From NCBI GenBank assembly GCA_027946555.1, contig JAPEVC010000359.1:1-23465 (forward strand): a stretch of 23,465 bases of DNA, in the 5' to 3' direction. The DNA comes from Gnomoniopsis sp. IMI 355080. Taxonomy: Eukaryota > Ascomycota > Sordariomycetes > Diaporthales > Gnomoniaceae. The notes under the pieces were generated by a model that searched no databases, had not been told where the DNA came from, and worked only from the letters and a program-made list of their open reading frames with translations. The position numbers were made by a program, and so were the translations under genes. The stretch's first letter is position 1. Each line of letters starts with the position of its first letter. This document shows positions 1 to 9,576 of the stretch, one piece after another.

Positions 1-120
1 AGGATGAGAAGGAGGATGAGAAGGAGGATGAGAAGGAGGATGAGAAGGAGGATGAGAAGGAGGATGAGAAGGAGGATGAGAAGGAGGATAAGGGTGAGGA
101 CGAGGATGGGGACGACTGGG
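1..120 (+). repeat. 12-bp tandem repeat (aggatgagaagg)n
   Basis: Seven exact copies of AGGATGAGAAGG fill 1-84. Degenerate units follow from 85 to about 120 (AGGATAAGGGTG, AGGACGAGGATG, GGGACGACTGGG). The array is cut by the window edge, so the true copy number is unknown. The unit length is a multiple of three and reads as Asp-Glu-Lys-Glu in the open frame. Confidence 0.95.
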
Positions 121-197
121 ATAGCAGCGGTAAAGATAGCTTAGCTACTGGTCATTGGTCTGTATTGCTTAAATATACGGGCATCGGGTCAGTCTAG
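3..197 (+). CDS. C-terminal end of a charged-repeat protein (partial)
   Basis: An open frame enters from the left edge and stops at TAG 195-197. It encodes tandem Asp-Glu-Lys-Glu units, then an acidic stretch (DKGEDEDGDDWD) and a short uncharged tail ending in KYTGIGSV. The repeat unit is 12 bp, so copy changes keep the frame, which favours a coding role. The tail has no recognisable domain and the body of the protein lies outside the window. It could be the disordered tail of a nuclear or structural protein, but nothing visible settles that. The other two forward frames either hit TGA in every repeat unit or give only Arg/Met-rich translation. Confidence 0.5.
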   Translation, partial: DEKEDEKEDEKEDEKEDEKEDEKEDEKEDKGEDEDGDDWDSSGKDSLATGHWSVLLKYTGIGSV

Positions 198-341
198 AAT
201 TCTCCCCTCCTCTACCACGCCCGCCCGGCCTGTTGACTGTATCGTGTGGTCCACACTGAAGTCTGGGTTTTAGGCCCTGACTGCACTTGACGAAATTGGC
301 GCCCTGTGCCCTTTTGCTTACAAAACCTTGTTAAGGAGAGG

Positions 342-1167
342 CTACAATGGGGCACTTGCTGGCGGCAGGTTGTATCGTTGGACAGCCGTCATATTTGCCA
401 GCTCAGCTGGGAACCAGTATTGCAGTACATCGGGCATGTGAATCATCACTTGGTGCGACTGATCCGTGGACGGATCTCGCAGGTGAACAAGGTAGGTGGT
501 CCCAACCATGGGGTGACGGTGATGGCGCTGTAGTGTTCGATGCTGTCTCCGATGATCTGAGCGGGAGGGTCGTCCGGATTGATGTTCGAAGCCACCAGTT
601 CACGAGAAATTCGTTCGAGAAGAGGTCGTGATCGTTCGTGACAGACACTAACCGATACACTCGTTCAGGAGTTTCCCGGCCTGGCGACCGCCTCTCGCTC
701 ATCCTCACCCTTATCCTCGCGGTCTCTCTGCAGCTACTGCTCCTGCTCGCCAGGGATACGCTCTGTTGTACCCTTGACAGCCACCTCGTCGTACTCGACT
801 AGAGCGAGCCCCCGGATACCGTAGCCTGGATCTCGCTACCACAGAACATGGTATATGAATTTCTTTTGCGGGCTGGTGATCCACGCTGTATCCACAGTAG
901 ACCATTGGAGCATGACATATGACTTCTCGGAGGTCCCAATGTTGAAGAAGTTCAAGCTACTGGTGAAGGGGACGAGATCAACCAGGTGTCCTTGGGTACA
1001 CGGCCCCCCGAGACAGGTTTGACTGTTTGAAAGCGCTGATTCACGGTGTTCCTAGGTGCGATCACTATTCTATGGAAAACTCCAAACATGTCAAGAATGA
1101 AGGTGGTTTTAGAAACATAAGGAACCTCAAAAAGAAAAATTCGGACAGACGATGATGCGAACTTCAT
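342..1167 (-). pseudogene. Decayed gene of unrecognised family
   Basis: Minus-strand coding-like sequence runs from ATG 1167 to TAG 344-342 but changes frame several times. Segment 1 (1167 to about 1020) begins MKFASSSVRIFLFEV. Segment 2, in another frame, contains VPFTSSLNFFNIGTSEK and is cut by TAG 838-836 and TAG 736-734, with coding-like sequence after each (for example ALVEYDEVAVKGTTERIPG). Segment 3 (about 619-505) and segment 4 (509-342, containing YLVHLRDPSTDQSHQVMIHM) lie in two further frames. Both in-frame stops are TAG, explainable by CAG or TGG mutation. Together they suggest a protein of about 270 residues. I recognise no family. A TATA-like sequence lies upstream at 1238-1246. 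Unrecognised introns could explain some frame changes, but no convincing donor/acceptor pairs were found. Confidence 0.5.
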
Positions 1168-2235
1168 TCTGGAATGCCAGCTATACCTACTACGCGACCC
1201 TGGGCTGGCATGTGACTGCGCTAGGCGGGTACCAATGTATATATAAGTCGTTTAAGAGCAGTCATTCGTCTTGGATAAAATCGACGTTGTGAATAACCTC
1301 ACTTTGAGTACTGCTAGTGTTAAGCAGCCAATCACAAGGCCTTATGCCATTGAGTCCTGCACAGCTGGATGGCCTCCTCCTCAACTAGTGCAATAGCTTG
1401 AACTCATATGGTTTTTGCTCTGATCACAAGGATTGTAGCTGCGAATAAGCTCTATCAACAGCTTTCTTGTATTCTGGAGCAGTCTAATGTACACTTTGTA
1501 CTCGTCAAAGCCGGCCTCTGCTCGTCGTCTCAAGTTACATTCTTGGTACCCTGAGAGGGCAACCAGGAACATGAGGTGACATTGGGTGCAAAGGCTGCCT
1601 TTACAACGACTGGTATGATTACATATTATAAGTTAAATCTGGCTCTATTTTGCTTTTTGTAGGTATTGAGTATCCTAATGTTATAATTCTGTTGTCATTT
1701 TGGATTCAAGTGTTATTTCTTGAGCTGTCCACGTGATATCCGCGGCTTATACCCAGGTACGGTACACAACGGCTGGGTTAAGAGGCACTCAGATGAGTTC
1801 AATCCAGACTCGAACATAACGGCAGTGACATTGAACTGCTTGTGGCATGATAAACTCTGTTAGAACACTAAAGTAAATCAACGTGAAAGACCCCTCTCAT
1901 ACAGCGGTGCAGCAGCCCACAATGCAGGCTGTGCCGCGCTGCCGCTTCTTTCAAACCGTGCCTCAGTGTATTCGTGATAAGCGTAGCCGCCACCAGCGGG
2001 TCCGCAGTTGAAAGAATCGCCAACCATTACAGTGCGGTGGATTACGGTGCACAGTAGACTGTTGGTGGTAGATGAACTTCGATTATGCTCCGCGTCCCTC
2101 TGGTCCATAGCAGTGCTCACCGGTCTTCACCAGAATAGAGCTATTGAGAAAGGACAGGTTCCCATATTCAGGGCTTGTCAACTTGGCAAATTTACAACCA
2201 CTCATCTGTTCATCGCTCTGTTGAAGACGAACGAT
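1168..2235. other. Intergenic region, no supported gene
   Basis: This AT-richer spacer separates the divergent relic and the GMC oxidoreductase. A 63-codon minus frame at 1572-1381 has a helical-looking composition (EYKVYIRLLQNTRKLLIEL) but no start context, splice partner or recognisable domain, so it is not called. The last 200 bases before 2236 are presumably the promoter and leader of the oxidoreductase; no clear TATA box was seen there. Confidence 0.5.
1238..1246 (-). promoter_or_regulatory. TATA-like element upstream of the 342-1167 relic
   Basis: Read on the minus strand the bases are TTATATATA, about 71 bp before the ATG at 1167. Position and composition suit a core promoter, but the gene is decayed and such strings are common by chance. 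Confidence 0.25.
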
Positions 2236-4185
2236 ATGTTCGCGTCTTACGACTTTGTGATCATCGGGGGTGGCACTTCAGGTCTCGTTTTGGCCAACCG
2301 TCTCTCCGAGGTCTCGGACTTCCAAGTGCTGGTCCTCGAAGCTGGCAATGACCACAGCGATGATCCAAGGGTCAAAACTCCAGCCTTATGGGGAGCTTTG
2401 CTGGGAAGTGATGCAGATTAGGGTCTCAAAACGGAGCCACAGGTATGAGTACTCCCGACGAATAATTTCGGCAAACTACAAAAAGCCAAAACCGTTCTAA
2501 CGCCTGTACAGGCAGGACTAGGTGGCAGGGCAACCTTCGTGAACCAAGGCAAAGCACTCGGCGGCTCAAGCGCCATCAATGCACAAGTCTTTGTCCCGCC
2601 TACCAACACTAACATTGACGCTTGGGAGACTCTGGGCAACGAGGGATGGAATTGGAATGCTCCTCAAGAATATATTACCAAGGCCTATTTGCATCCCGTT
2701 GTGAGCGAGGAATTCAGAGGACCCCTCGGTATTGATCAATGGAAAGCTCAGAACACTGCTGCTAAAGGGCTTATACTCACCTCTTTCCCTCGACCATCCA
2801 TCCAAGAGGCCTGGGCTGCGATTTTAAGAGGGACCAACCAACAAATGCCGAGCGATCCCTTGTTAGGTGCCACCAGTGGCTCCTTCAGCAATATGCTCTC
2901 AATTGATCCTGCTACAAAGGAGAGAAGTTATGGTACCTCGGCTTATTATACTCCTATACAAAATCGGAAAAACCTCGAAGTTCTCACTGGCGCTCTGGTT
3001 GAAAAGATACTTTTCGACGTTGATTCTTCTGGGAAAGCCAAGGCGACTTGTGTCCAGTTCAGCATTCTAGGCGAGACGAAGATAGTCGCTACTTCAAAAG
3101 AAGTCATACTTGCTGCCGGTGCCTTCCAGTCACCCAAAATCCTTGAGTTGTCCGGTATTGGCAATGCTCAGCTTCTGCAAAAGCACGGAATCGAGGTTAT
3201 AAACGATCTTCCAGGAGTGGGCGAGAACCTCCAAGACCATCTAGTGTCGGCAATCTCATATAGAGCTCTTGAATCTCTAGAGACCCTAGATGCACTAGCC
3301 AGGCAAGAACCCCAGGCAATCGAGGAAGCGATGCAAGAATACGCCACCACAAAATCTGGAGTGCTGGCAGGCATTGGCATTGATACCTACGCATACATGA
3401 CCCTCAAGAAGCACGCATCGACCTCATGTCGCGAGAGGCTGAGCAAGCTTCTTGCAGAAAACCGCCCCTCCGATGTCCATGCACAAGCGGCATACGACCT
3501 AGCCGCAAAGGCTCTCCTCGATCCCAATACTCCTTCTGCAACCTTGCTCACAATGCGGGGCCAACATCCTCTTCCCGTCGATTTGACGTGGTCCCCAGAA
3601 TCTCCGGTCGGACCTGTTCCAGGCAATTTCCTTAGCATCTCTCCGCTTCTGTCCCAACCACTCTCCCGTGGGTTCGTACATATTCAATCCAACAATCCTG
3701 CCGATCCACCCACCATCGACCCCCGATTCCTGTCAAACCCGGTGTATCTGGAGATTCTGTCAGAGCATTTGCTTCAGGCAGAGGAAATCGCTACTTTAGA
3801 ACCGCTATCGAGCAGGTTCTTGGTCCAGCCGTTGCAACGCCGCGACCCGGCGTCGGACTTGAAGGGAGATCTGGAGCAGGCAAAAAGGTTTCTAAGAGCC
3901 AGTAGCATGTCTATTTGGCATCCCGTGGGTGCTTGTGCTATGCTGCCTCTGGACAAGCGGGGCGTTGTAGATAGTTCGTTGTGTGTTCATGGCATCCAAG
4001 GACTTCGAGTTGTTGATGCGATTATAATGCCACTCGTCCCGACAGCAAATGCACAAGCTGTAGTCTATGCGGTTGCTGAACGTGCTTCTGATCTGATCAA
4101 GTCGGTGTGGGGTGTGCTTTTGAAAGATTGTGCTGTACAAGCATCAAGTCAGAGGATAAGCCATCAGGAGTTTGATATTTCCTGA
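2236..4185 (+). pseudogene. GMC family FAD oxidoreductase with one nonsense codon
   Basis: Two exons (2236-2442 and 2512-4185) flank a 69-nt intron with donor GTATGAGT, branch CTAAC at 2497-2501 and acceptor TACAG. The product is a 626-residue glucose-methanol-choline oxidoreductase, normal length for the family. Visible landmarks: the FAD-binding Rossmann loop VIIGGGTSG near residue 11; GKALGGSSAINAQ; the second GMC signature around GAFQSPKILELSGIG; and the C-terminal block SIWHPVGACAM ... GLRVVDAIIMP ... PTANAQAVVYAVAERA with the His and Asn of the active-site pair. The one defect is TAG at 2419-2421, where the frame reads DAD-stop-GLKTEPQ; relatives typically have Trp after this Asp (DW....PQ), so TGG to TAG is the simplest explanation. 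As written, translation would stop after 61 residues. Substrate cannot be told (aryl-alcohol, choline or sugar oxidase/dehydrogenase all possible). The start at 2236 places the Rossmann motif correctly; the frame is open further upstream but unlike the family. Confidence 0.9.
2443..2511 (+). other. Intron of the GMC oxidoreductase
   Basis: Donor GTATGAGT, branch site CTAAC ten bases before the acceptor, and acceptor ACAG. Removal joins GLKTEPQ to AGLGGRATF in phase 0, which matches GMC proteins at this point. Confidence 0.9.
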
Positions 4186-4248
4186 GGGCATGCATGATGA
4201 GTTCGCAATTTCAGCGTCCACTTTTCTTTTCTTTATTTTACTTCCTAG

Positions 4249-4259
4249 AATAAAATAAA
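4249..4259 (+). terminator. Polyadenylation signal after the GMC gene
   Basis: Two overlapping AATAAA hexamers (4249-4254 and 4254-4259) follow the TGA by about 65 bases, preceded by a T/C-rich run at 4222-4243. This is a plausible 3' processing region for the oxidoreductase transcript. Confidence 0.5.
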
Positions 4260-4870
4260 TACCAATGTGAGGTTGTGAGCACAGAACTTTGGAAGGTTGT
4301 TTGAATACTTGTAAGCAGTATTTCAAATGTTCAGTATTACAATGACCTCAGCAATGAGCAGATCTCTTTCAGTCAAGCTGTCCCAGTGCAAGGATTGAAA
4401 ATGATGATGATGGGATGTGCAGAATTATCCCGCCACGGCATGTATATTAAGTACGTATACTGCAAGTCAGTCTGAGATTACAACATGACGGCGCATTTGC
4501 AGGGAATTTGTCAGCGTCCTGATCTTCGATTTGTCTCTCAGGCATGCCCGGTGATTCTTGTGCGAGAACGTGATTGATTAATCGACAATGAAAGAAGAGA
4601 CGAGATTCGAGGAAGATAGATAAGAGGGGCGTGGAGCCTCAAGAACCGACTGAATAAACAGTTTTTCATAATCTTCAGAAGTAACAGGTAATGTATAAGC
4701 ACACTAGTTCCACGTAGAACGACATTCTGTGTCCTACTTGCAGAAGGGACGTTGAGACAGTCTCAAATGCTTGCATGACGGGCAGATTTTAAGGGGTTCA
4801 TTTGATATCAAACTTAGACCGAGGACGGTAGGCACATGTGGCTTGCATCAAAAATAGTATCACATTCGTC
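4260..4870. other. Intergenic region, nothing supported
   Basis: No long frame, RNA gene or transposon end was found. It lies between the 3' ends of the plus-strand oxidoreductase and the minus-strand relic at 4871-6090, so it is a convergent spacer. Confidence 0.5.
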
Positions 4871-6090
4871 CTAGCATTTGTACGTACATTCATGATGCTC
4901 CGGGTCTCGTTGCCTCACTATGAAGCCTTCAACTTTCACATCTCGATTCTTGTCACACCGTCCCCGCACCGATAGTAGGTGCACGCATTCTCCTGTCGAT
5001 CCAGATATATGATAGGTTTGTCGGCTGTCAAGTGACACGTAGGGCAAATTCGCCCGAAATTGTAGCGCAGATAGTAGCCTAAGCCGGAAAGGGCGGTAAT
5101 TGCATTTTACTTCTGCTCGTTTCCTTGCTTTCTTTGCTTCTTCACCACATGGCTGGCCCAGTTGGCAACTCTTCACCATCAGACCTCCACTTGGACGCAG
5201 CTGCAGACGTCCGTTCTGGACCCCCATGCCTTTGGTCTCTGTGCCAATGACAGTTCGGATGGCGGTGGAATCCGGGCCGTCGAGATCAAGTGCTCGGGGA
5301 CCCCAACCCCAATGTCCCCAGCTCATTTCAACTTCCTCTTCGCCAACTTGGAATGTCCGTCTAACATCTTGGCGTTTGGATGTATCGGATACTGTTGCTA
5401 TGACCTGACATCTCGGCCGCATATCTGATTCCTACAGGTAATGCTCGAGATCAAATCTTTCTGTCATTAGTTGCTGGCGAGGTTCACTTCGAGGAGACCA
5501 AAACACCGAGCTGCACAACGTCTCGTTCTGGCCAGCAAACTTCCACGTGAAATAATCTGTTGAGCTGTGGGACCGCAGGCCATCTTTTGTGGTGCCACTC
5601 CTGTATGCAGCTACGATCTTGCTCATCTGTGGCACAGCGCATGCGACAGAGTAGGACGACTGCGTCGAACAGTCGCCACCCCAGTACGGCGTGTATCCGA
5701 ATTTTGCCGACCCATCATCTTTTTAAGACACTGCTGGGTGACTAGTTCTTTACCAGAAAAGTCAGAAGTTAATCGCAAAACGTCCTACTTGGATCCCCGT
5801 CGTCCACCTTCGGCACTGCAGCGCTTATTACCGAACCCTTCGTACCACCCACGGACAGTCAGGCTCACCCCATCTGCCGGTAGAAGGGGCTCACCGGTTT
5901 CGTGGCTGACCCCAAATCAAGGTTGCATAATCGAGTAGCGTGGGGGCCTACCTGTAGTATGGACGACATCCTCGAAGTAACAGCCTCGTCCAACAATACT
6001 GTCTAGACAGTCGCTGTGAATATGCCCTGGTTCGTGGAAATTACTTGTCTTGGCCTTTTCTATCACTTCCTTACCTAGTGTGTGTGACCG
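4871..6090 (-). pseudogene. Decayed gene of unrecognised family, about 400 codons
   Basis: A minus-strand reading frame is coherent from 6090 down to the stop at 4873-4871, broken by four lesions: TGA 5919-5917, TAG 5787-5785, a frame change at the A5 run 5724-5720, and TAG 5434-5432. Between lesions the translation looks coding: FHEPGHIHSDCLDSIVGRGC, then DGVSLTVRGWYEGFGNKRC, then GYTPYWGGDCSTQSS, then TDYFTWKFAGQNETLC, then a long charged C-terminal part with WGHWGWGPRALDLDG. After the frame change at 5720 the same frame continues through TAG 5434-5432 for more than 270 codons. TGA fits a mutated CGA, TAG a mutated CAG or TGG. Cys and Trp are frequent, as in secreted proteins, but no signal peptide or start is visible: the upper end abuts the transcription-factor gene. 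I do not recognise the family. Confidence 0.6.
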
Positions 6091-6114
6091 TCAGCGAACT
6101 GATATCTTGCTCAG

Positions 6115-9100
6115 CCCACAAGTCAGGACTGCCGCAGCGTGTCCGCGTAATGGCAAGCCTGGTCTCATCCTATATGGCGCGTCATCTTCACGCAAGAGAT
6201 TGAACCAGCAAGAAGACAACGATGACTCTGTGCCGAGGAAAACTAGGCCAAGGCATGACTCTCCATCACCACACTTTGACCCTGCTTTCAATTCGAGCCT
6301 TGTGCCTCCCAAAGTCGAGAGCGCATATCTGGAGTTTCGAAATCAAGTAGCAGAGCTGCGGGAGCCTCTGCTCAGTATTACACCGCAACATCCACAGACT
6401 AGCTTGCACATCAAGTATGAGGCAGATGATTCAACAACAAATGACGCCTTGTATTGCGTCAATGACCCCTCCAAGGTTGCAGGTTCTAGTTACACACAGA
6501 ATGAAACGTGGTATCCTGGAGAAGAGTCCCACGGTCCGTCGTTCTCTGACAACCTCGACTTGCAACCTTCTGCTACACCATCACGCACAACCTCTACCTT
6601 TACGCGGGTGAACACTCTCGAACAAGCACACAATTCCGCACCACAAGTTTATCAAGACGATGCGAATATATCCCGATCGTTATGGCCAACAGAGCTTGAT
6701 GTTTCGCGAGTTCAGGACTGGCAACCTCAGGCGACTGGTTTAGGTACATGGTCTGGTTCGACACAGCTCGACCCATTCCCTTGGGCAGATTATATCCCGC
6801 CATACACCGTCTCAGGGACCCCAATTCCATATGTCTACTCCGGAGAGAGTTCCAAATTGTCGGGACAATCTCCAGTCCTTCATCACCGCTCAGTCAACCC
6901 TCGGGCAACGGAAAGCTCGGATCTGGAACATCATCTACGCAGGTTCTATTTGGCCCAGCTCATGCAAAAGCCTGACAACTTTGAGCCAGCACTCCCAGAG
7001 TTGCCAGAACCCGAATCGATCTCTTACGGGCACCACAATTATCTAGGTCCTATCGGCAGTCATCCTGATACTTTCAACGAGGCTTCACCAAACTTCTTAT
7101 TGCAGCAATGGCCGGCCTACGGACCTCTTCACGCCACTTTCACAGGGCGTCCAGACACAATGCCTGCACCTTCAGGGCCGTCAATCTCACCTCAGTGGAG
7201 TAGCTTGCTGCCGATCACAACCAGTTTACAAAACACTTCAGGGGAAGTACAGTCACCCGATGAGGCCACTGTGAAAGTCGAATCGCTAGCTGGAGAGGGG
7301 ACAGTCGTGCCACCAGCCACTTTCCCAACGCCTCACGAGCGCACCGTAGTAGAAGTCCAAGAGGAGCTCAATCACGAACAAGACCGATCGATCTTTCATG
7401 GGCCACCTTCCCATTGTCAACCACTGGGCCCAGGGATAGGATGGCCGATTCATCCTAACTACAACCCAGATCTCCTATCTGTTTGTCAGTCTTCGCGCCA
7501 GACAACACATGAAGACGAAAATGGGGCTTATGACGCCAAAGGCAAACCAAGAAAGCCTTTTGGAGAAGACATGAGGCAGGAGACCAGTCGAACACGTGAT
7601 GTAGGGGCGTGTGTTCGTTGCAAGATGCAGCGTGTTCGCGTAAGCCAGATAAGCTCTTCCTGTTATGTTCATGACTAAAGTCAAATGCAATAGTGTCGGC
7701 CGAACCCAATTGATCCAGACGGACCTTGCTTCCCATGTCTCAAAGTGGCCAGCAATCCTTCGAAGAAGGTCATCCACCATATCGGCTGCCACCGGTATAA
7801 ATTGCAAGAAATCACGATTTTCCGGACGTCTCCTACACCAGTCAATCCAAAACGGTGGCAGACTGCACAAGTTCGAGATGTAGTCACGTACGGGGAGCCC
7901 ATTTTCGTCAAGTTGAAACAGGGCTTCCAAAAGCCGTTCGTGATCCGGGTCTCTGCATTCCACCCCCTCAAGGACGATGAGACAAATCGAGCTGGTAGAG
8001 ATCCGAATACAGGTGAAGAGTACGACGAGCCACTCGGCCTGTTCGCGCTGAAGCGTGCACACGATGTGATCGATGACTACAGAGCCTACATCAAAGAGAC
8101 CTGGTACTCAGAGTTCGCAAACAAATGTGCGAAACCCGAAAATCCGCAGTGTGAGGCCGAAGGATTTGTCGCAGATGTGTACAATCTGGGTCTATGCCAT
8201 CTGGATAGTCTTCCCAATGCCCCGGATTGGGACTTGTATCGCTCGTCTGCAAATTGGGACCTCAAGGCTTTATCTGAAAGGAGCTTCATGCAAGGCGCCC
8301 TTATGATGTGCTTTGTTCTGCGTGAGTACTGGGTTATCCGCAGAGACCTGAATGAGTAGGCCCGCTGATTTTGCTGTTTCTCACAGGACAAGCCCTGGGA
8401 CACTCTTGGATAGACCCCGAGAGCCTAGATCCGAAGCAGTGGCCACGACACAAGAAATTCACACCACTGAAGGGCTTACCTGGTACTCCACGAATGATCG
8501 TCTCACAATTAGATTGTATTCGAATCTCCTGTGTTTTGAGACCTTTGGCCAAACCATTGCTCAAAGTATTAACGACATGGATTGCGGAGCGACGACACGA
8601 TTGCTGGCTTAGTATCTTCTACGCCAGTTTCATTATCCTACGGGAAATCGCCCTGGCGACGCACGATGCCTATTCCCATGCAAAAAGGAAAAAGTTTTAT
8701 AATCCCAAAGTGCGTGTTACTTCTACCCCATCAAAAGATCATCTTTCCCGTCCGACAAGCACTAAAATTGCAATCAACAGAACCCAAAGCCGAACCATCA
8801 TTCTATCATCGCGGAGATGCATGAAAGTGCCAACGTCGTCCTAGCCCACTGGCACTATTTCAACTGCAGCATAGATCTAGAGACCTTGGACGAGAAAGCT
8901 CGTGGCAAGTCTCCGTTGAGACAGTTGACGTCTGAACAATTTCAGACAGTGCGAAGCCTGTGGGTCAGAATGAGATTTTGGAAGGCAGGGCGCCCACAGT
9001 GTAGTAGTAATCGTGAGTGACCACCGATCCCGTTTAACTGGGAACAGAAACTCAACACCCTAGTGCTAACTCTAATGGAAATAGCTGAAGAGAATCAGCA

Positions 9101-9206
9101 ACATTTGTTCATGAACGATACGGGCTTCAAATGGTGTCATCCATTCTACTTCGTCGCGCAAATGTTTGAACCCAACTGGTCACCTTTGGAGGTTTTCACG
9201 AGTTGA
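6115..9206 (+). CDS. Fungal Zn2Cys6-type transcription factor, 5' end unresolved
   Basis: Five exons: up to 7639, 7694-8321, 8387-8709, 8781-9012 and 9085-9206, with introns of 54, 65, 71 and 72 nt that all have GT..AG ends and CTAA/CTGAT branch sites. Joining the first two exons gives a zinc cluster C-x2-C-x6-C-x10-C-x2-C-x16-C (GACVRCKMQRVR then CRPNPIDPDGPCFPC), with the intron directly before the third Cys. The cluster sits in the middle of about 940 residues, after a long Ser/Pro/Gln-rich disordered half, and is followed by a helical C-terminal half (ANVVLAHWHYFNCSIDLETL). It is expected to be a nuclear DNA-binding regulator; targets are unknown. Two oddities: the open frame reaches back to 6020 without an ATG (the first in-frame Met codon is near 6961), so a first exon is missing or lost; 6115 is a possible splice acceptor (CTGAT..CTCAG). 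The frame ends at TGA 9204-9206, but a +1/-1 shift there continues as coding-like sequence to TGA 9266-9268. Confidence 0.75.
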
Positions 9207-9268
9207 AATCTCTTAAGAGGGTATACGAAGCAAGGCGGACAGAATTCGAGTACTGGCAGGATGAATGA

Positions 9269-9576
9269 GACGTGATGAACGGAATATCGAGCAATTGGAA
9301 TCCCCGGGGTTGATTACCAGGCGACAAATCGCATTACGTACGTTGATACAATGCATAGGTACACATCTCGTCCGTTATAGTAAATATAGTTCAAATCAAT
9401 ACATTGAATACACCATCGTCATTTCATTCCGATCGGAAATAGATGTAATGGAGTCAACGCCGTGTAACGTTGTCGCCGAGGTCTGCAATCTGCATTGTCA
9501 AGATCTGCTCTACTTTGACCAGATGAATCAAACATGTACCCAGGTATGGAGCGTACACAAGGTTCCAACCTCTTTC
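9269..9576. other. Convergent spacer
   Basis: This 308-base region lies between the 3' ends of the transcription factor and the galactose oxidase. A 106-codon plus frame across it has no coding character. No clear poly(A) signal pair was identified. Confidence 0.5.

Noticed and set aside
347..708. Plus-strand 94-codon and minus-strand 101-codon frames
   Set aside because: The plus frame is the shadow of the minus relic. The 101-codon minus frame carries only parts of it.
5100..5428. Plus-strand frames, one starting MHFTSARFLAFFAS like a signal peptide
   Set aside because: They need a frame change after the leader, and the opposite strand reads as a much longer coherent frame across the same bases.
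6091..6312. Minus frame contiguous with the relic at 6090, crossing TGA 6093-6091
   Set aside because: It overlaps well-supported transcription-factor coding sequence in the opposite direction and loses coding character.
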